From: an uncultured Kroppenstedtia sp.
GTDB taxonomy: Bacteria; Bacillota; Bacilli; Thermoactinomycetales; DSM-45169
Length of the DNA: 6,124 nt
Assembly (NCBI GenBank): GCA_959600065.1
Contig: CAUGKZ010000113.1
Span: forward strand, 1 to 6,124
Reading direction: 5' to 3'
In this document: positions 6,105-6,124 of the stretch, one piece after another
Numbering within the stretch: position 1 is the stretch's first letter
How the letters are laid out: the number at the start of each line of letters is the position of its first letter
Notes under the pieces: model-generated
Database searches by the model: none
What the model was told of the DNA's origin: nothing
The model's input: only the letters and a program-made list of their open reading frames with translations
Made by a program: the position numbers and the translations under genes

Positions 6105-6124
6105 TTGCATCAAAATTGGAAAGG
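6105..6124 (+). CDS. Possible start of a divergent gene (TTG start, truncated by window end)
   Basis: TTG at 6105 follows a well-spaced GGGGAGGG and opens a frame reading (M)HQNWK before the sequence ends. Six codons are too few to identify a product. Only the ribosome binding site and its spacing support the call. The gene would be transcribed away from glutamate dehydrogenase, sharing the intergenic region 5855-6090. No convincing promoter for it was found in the window; TTGGGG (6033-6038) and TGTATT (6056-6061) with a 17-nt spacer is a weak possibility. Confidence 0.35.

Noticed and set aside
1..6124. Insertion sequences, CRISPR repeats, tRNA or rRNA genes, phage genes
   Set aside because: No transposase-like protein, direct-repeat array, terminal inverted repeats or RNA gene signature is present; the window is compact operon plus one metabolic gene.

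Overview
The window looks like chromosomal DNA of a moderately GC-rich Gram-positive bacterium (Bacillota). Most genes have AAGGAGG/GGAGG-type ribosome binding sites, GTG and TTG starts look usable, genes are packed with short overlaps, and the glutamate dehydrogenase closely resembles the Bacillus GudB/RocG type. A thermoactinomycete-like Bacillales member would fit, but that is a guess from general style and not from a marker gene.

Positions 1-4436 (+ strand) hold the end of one tightly packed operon of five genes. They are: (i) the 3' end of a surface protein whose last visible folded segment looks like a terpenoid-cyclase/prenyltransferase-type alpha-barrel repeat, followed by a Pro/Ser/Glu-rich stalk and a C-terminal membrane anchor; (ii) an N-terminally anchored protein with a Ser/Glu/Lys-rich stalk and a C-terminal DUF4430 (transcobalamin-like C-terminal) domain; (iii) an EcfT/CbiQ-type membrane protein; (iv) a double-headed ABC ATPase with two complete nucleotide-binding domains; and (v) a small hydrophobic S component. 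Every junction overlaps or abuts, so translation is probably coupled. Together (iii)-(v) make a complete energy-coupling-factor (ECF) importer. Proteins (i) and (ii) look like the two halves of animal transcobalamin/intrinsic factor, carried on separate membrane-tethered polypeptides. The main inference is a surface corrinoid (or related cofactor) capture module that feeds a dedicated ECF transporter. The ligand is not proven by the sequence.

Positions 4437-4557 are a short convergent intergenic region holding a perfect 16-bp hairpin with an A-tract on one side and a T-tract on the other, so it can terminate transcription from both directions.

Positions 4558-5838 (- strand) encode a complete NAD-type glutamate dehydrogenase of the GudB/RocG class. 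Its ribosome binding site favours an ATG at 5838 over an upstream in-frame GTG. Positions 5855-6090 are an intergenic region with a plausible sigma-A-type promoter for this gene and a 14-bp palindrome lying between its -35 and -10 elements. At the right edge a strong ribosome binding site precedes a possible TTG start (6105) of a divergent gene that runs out of the window.
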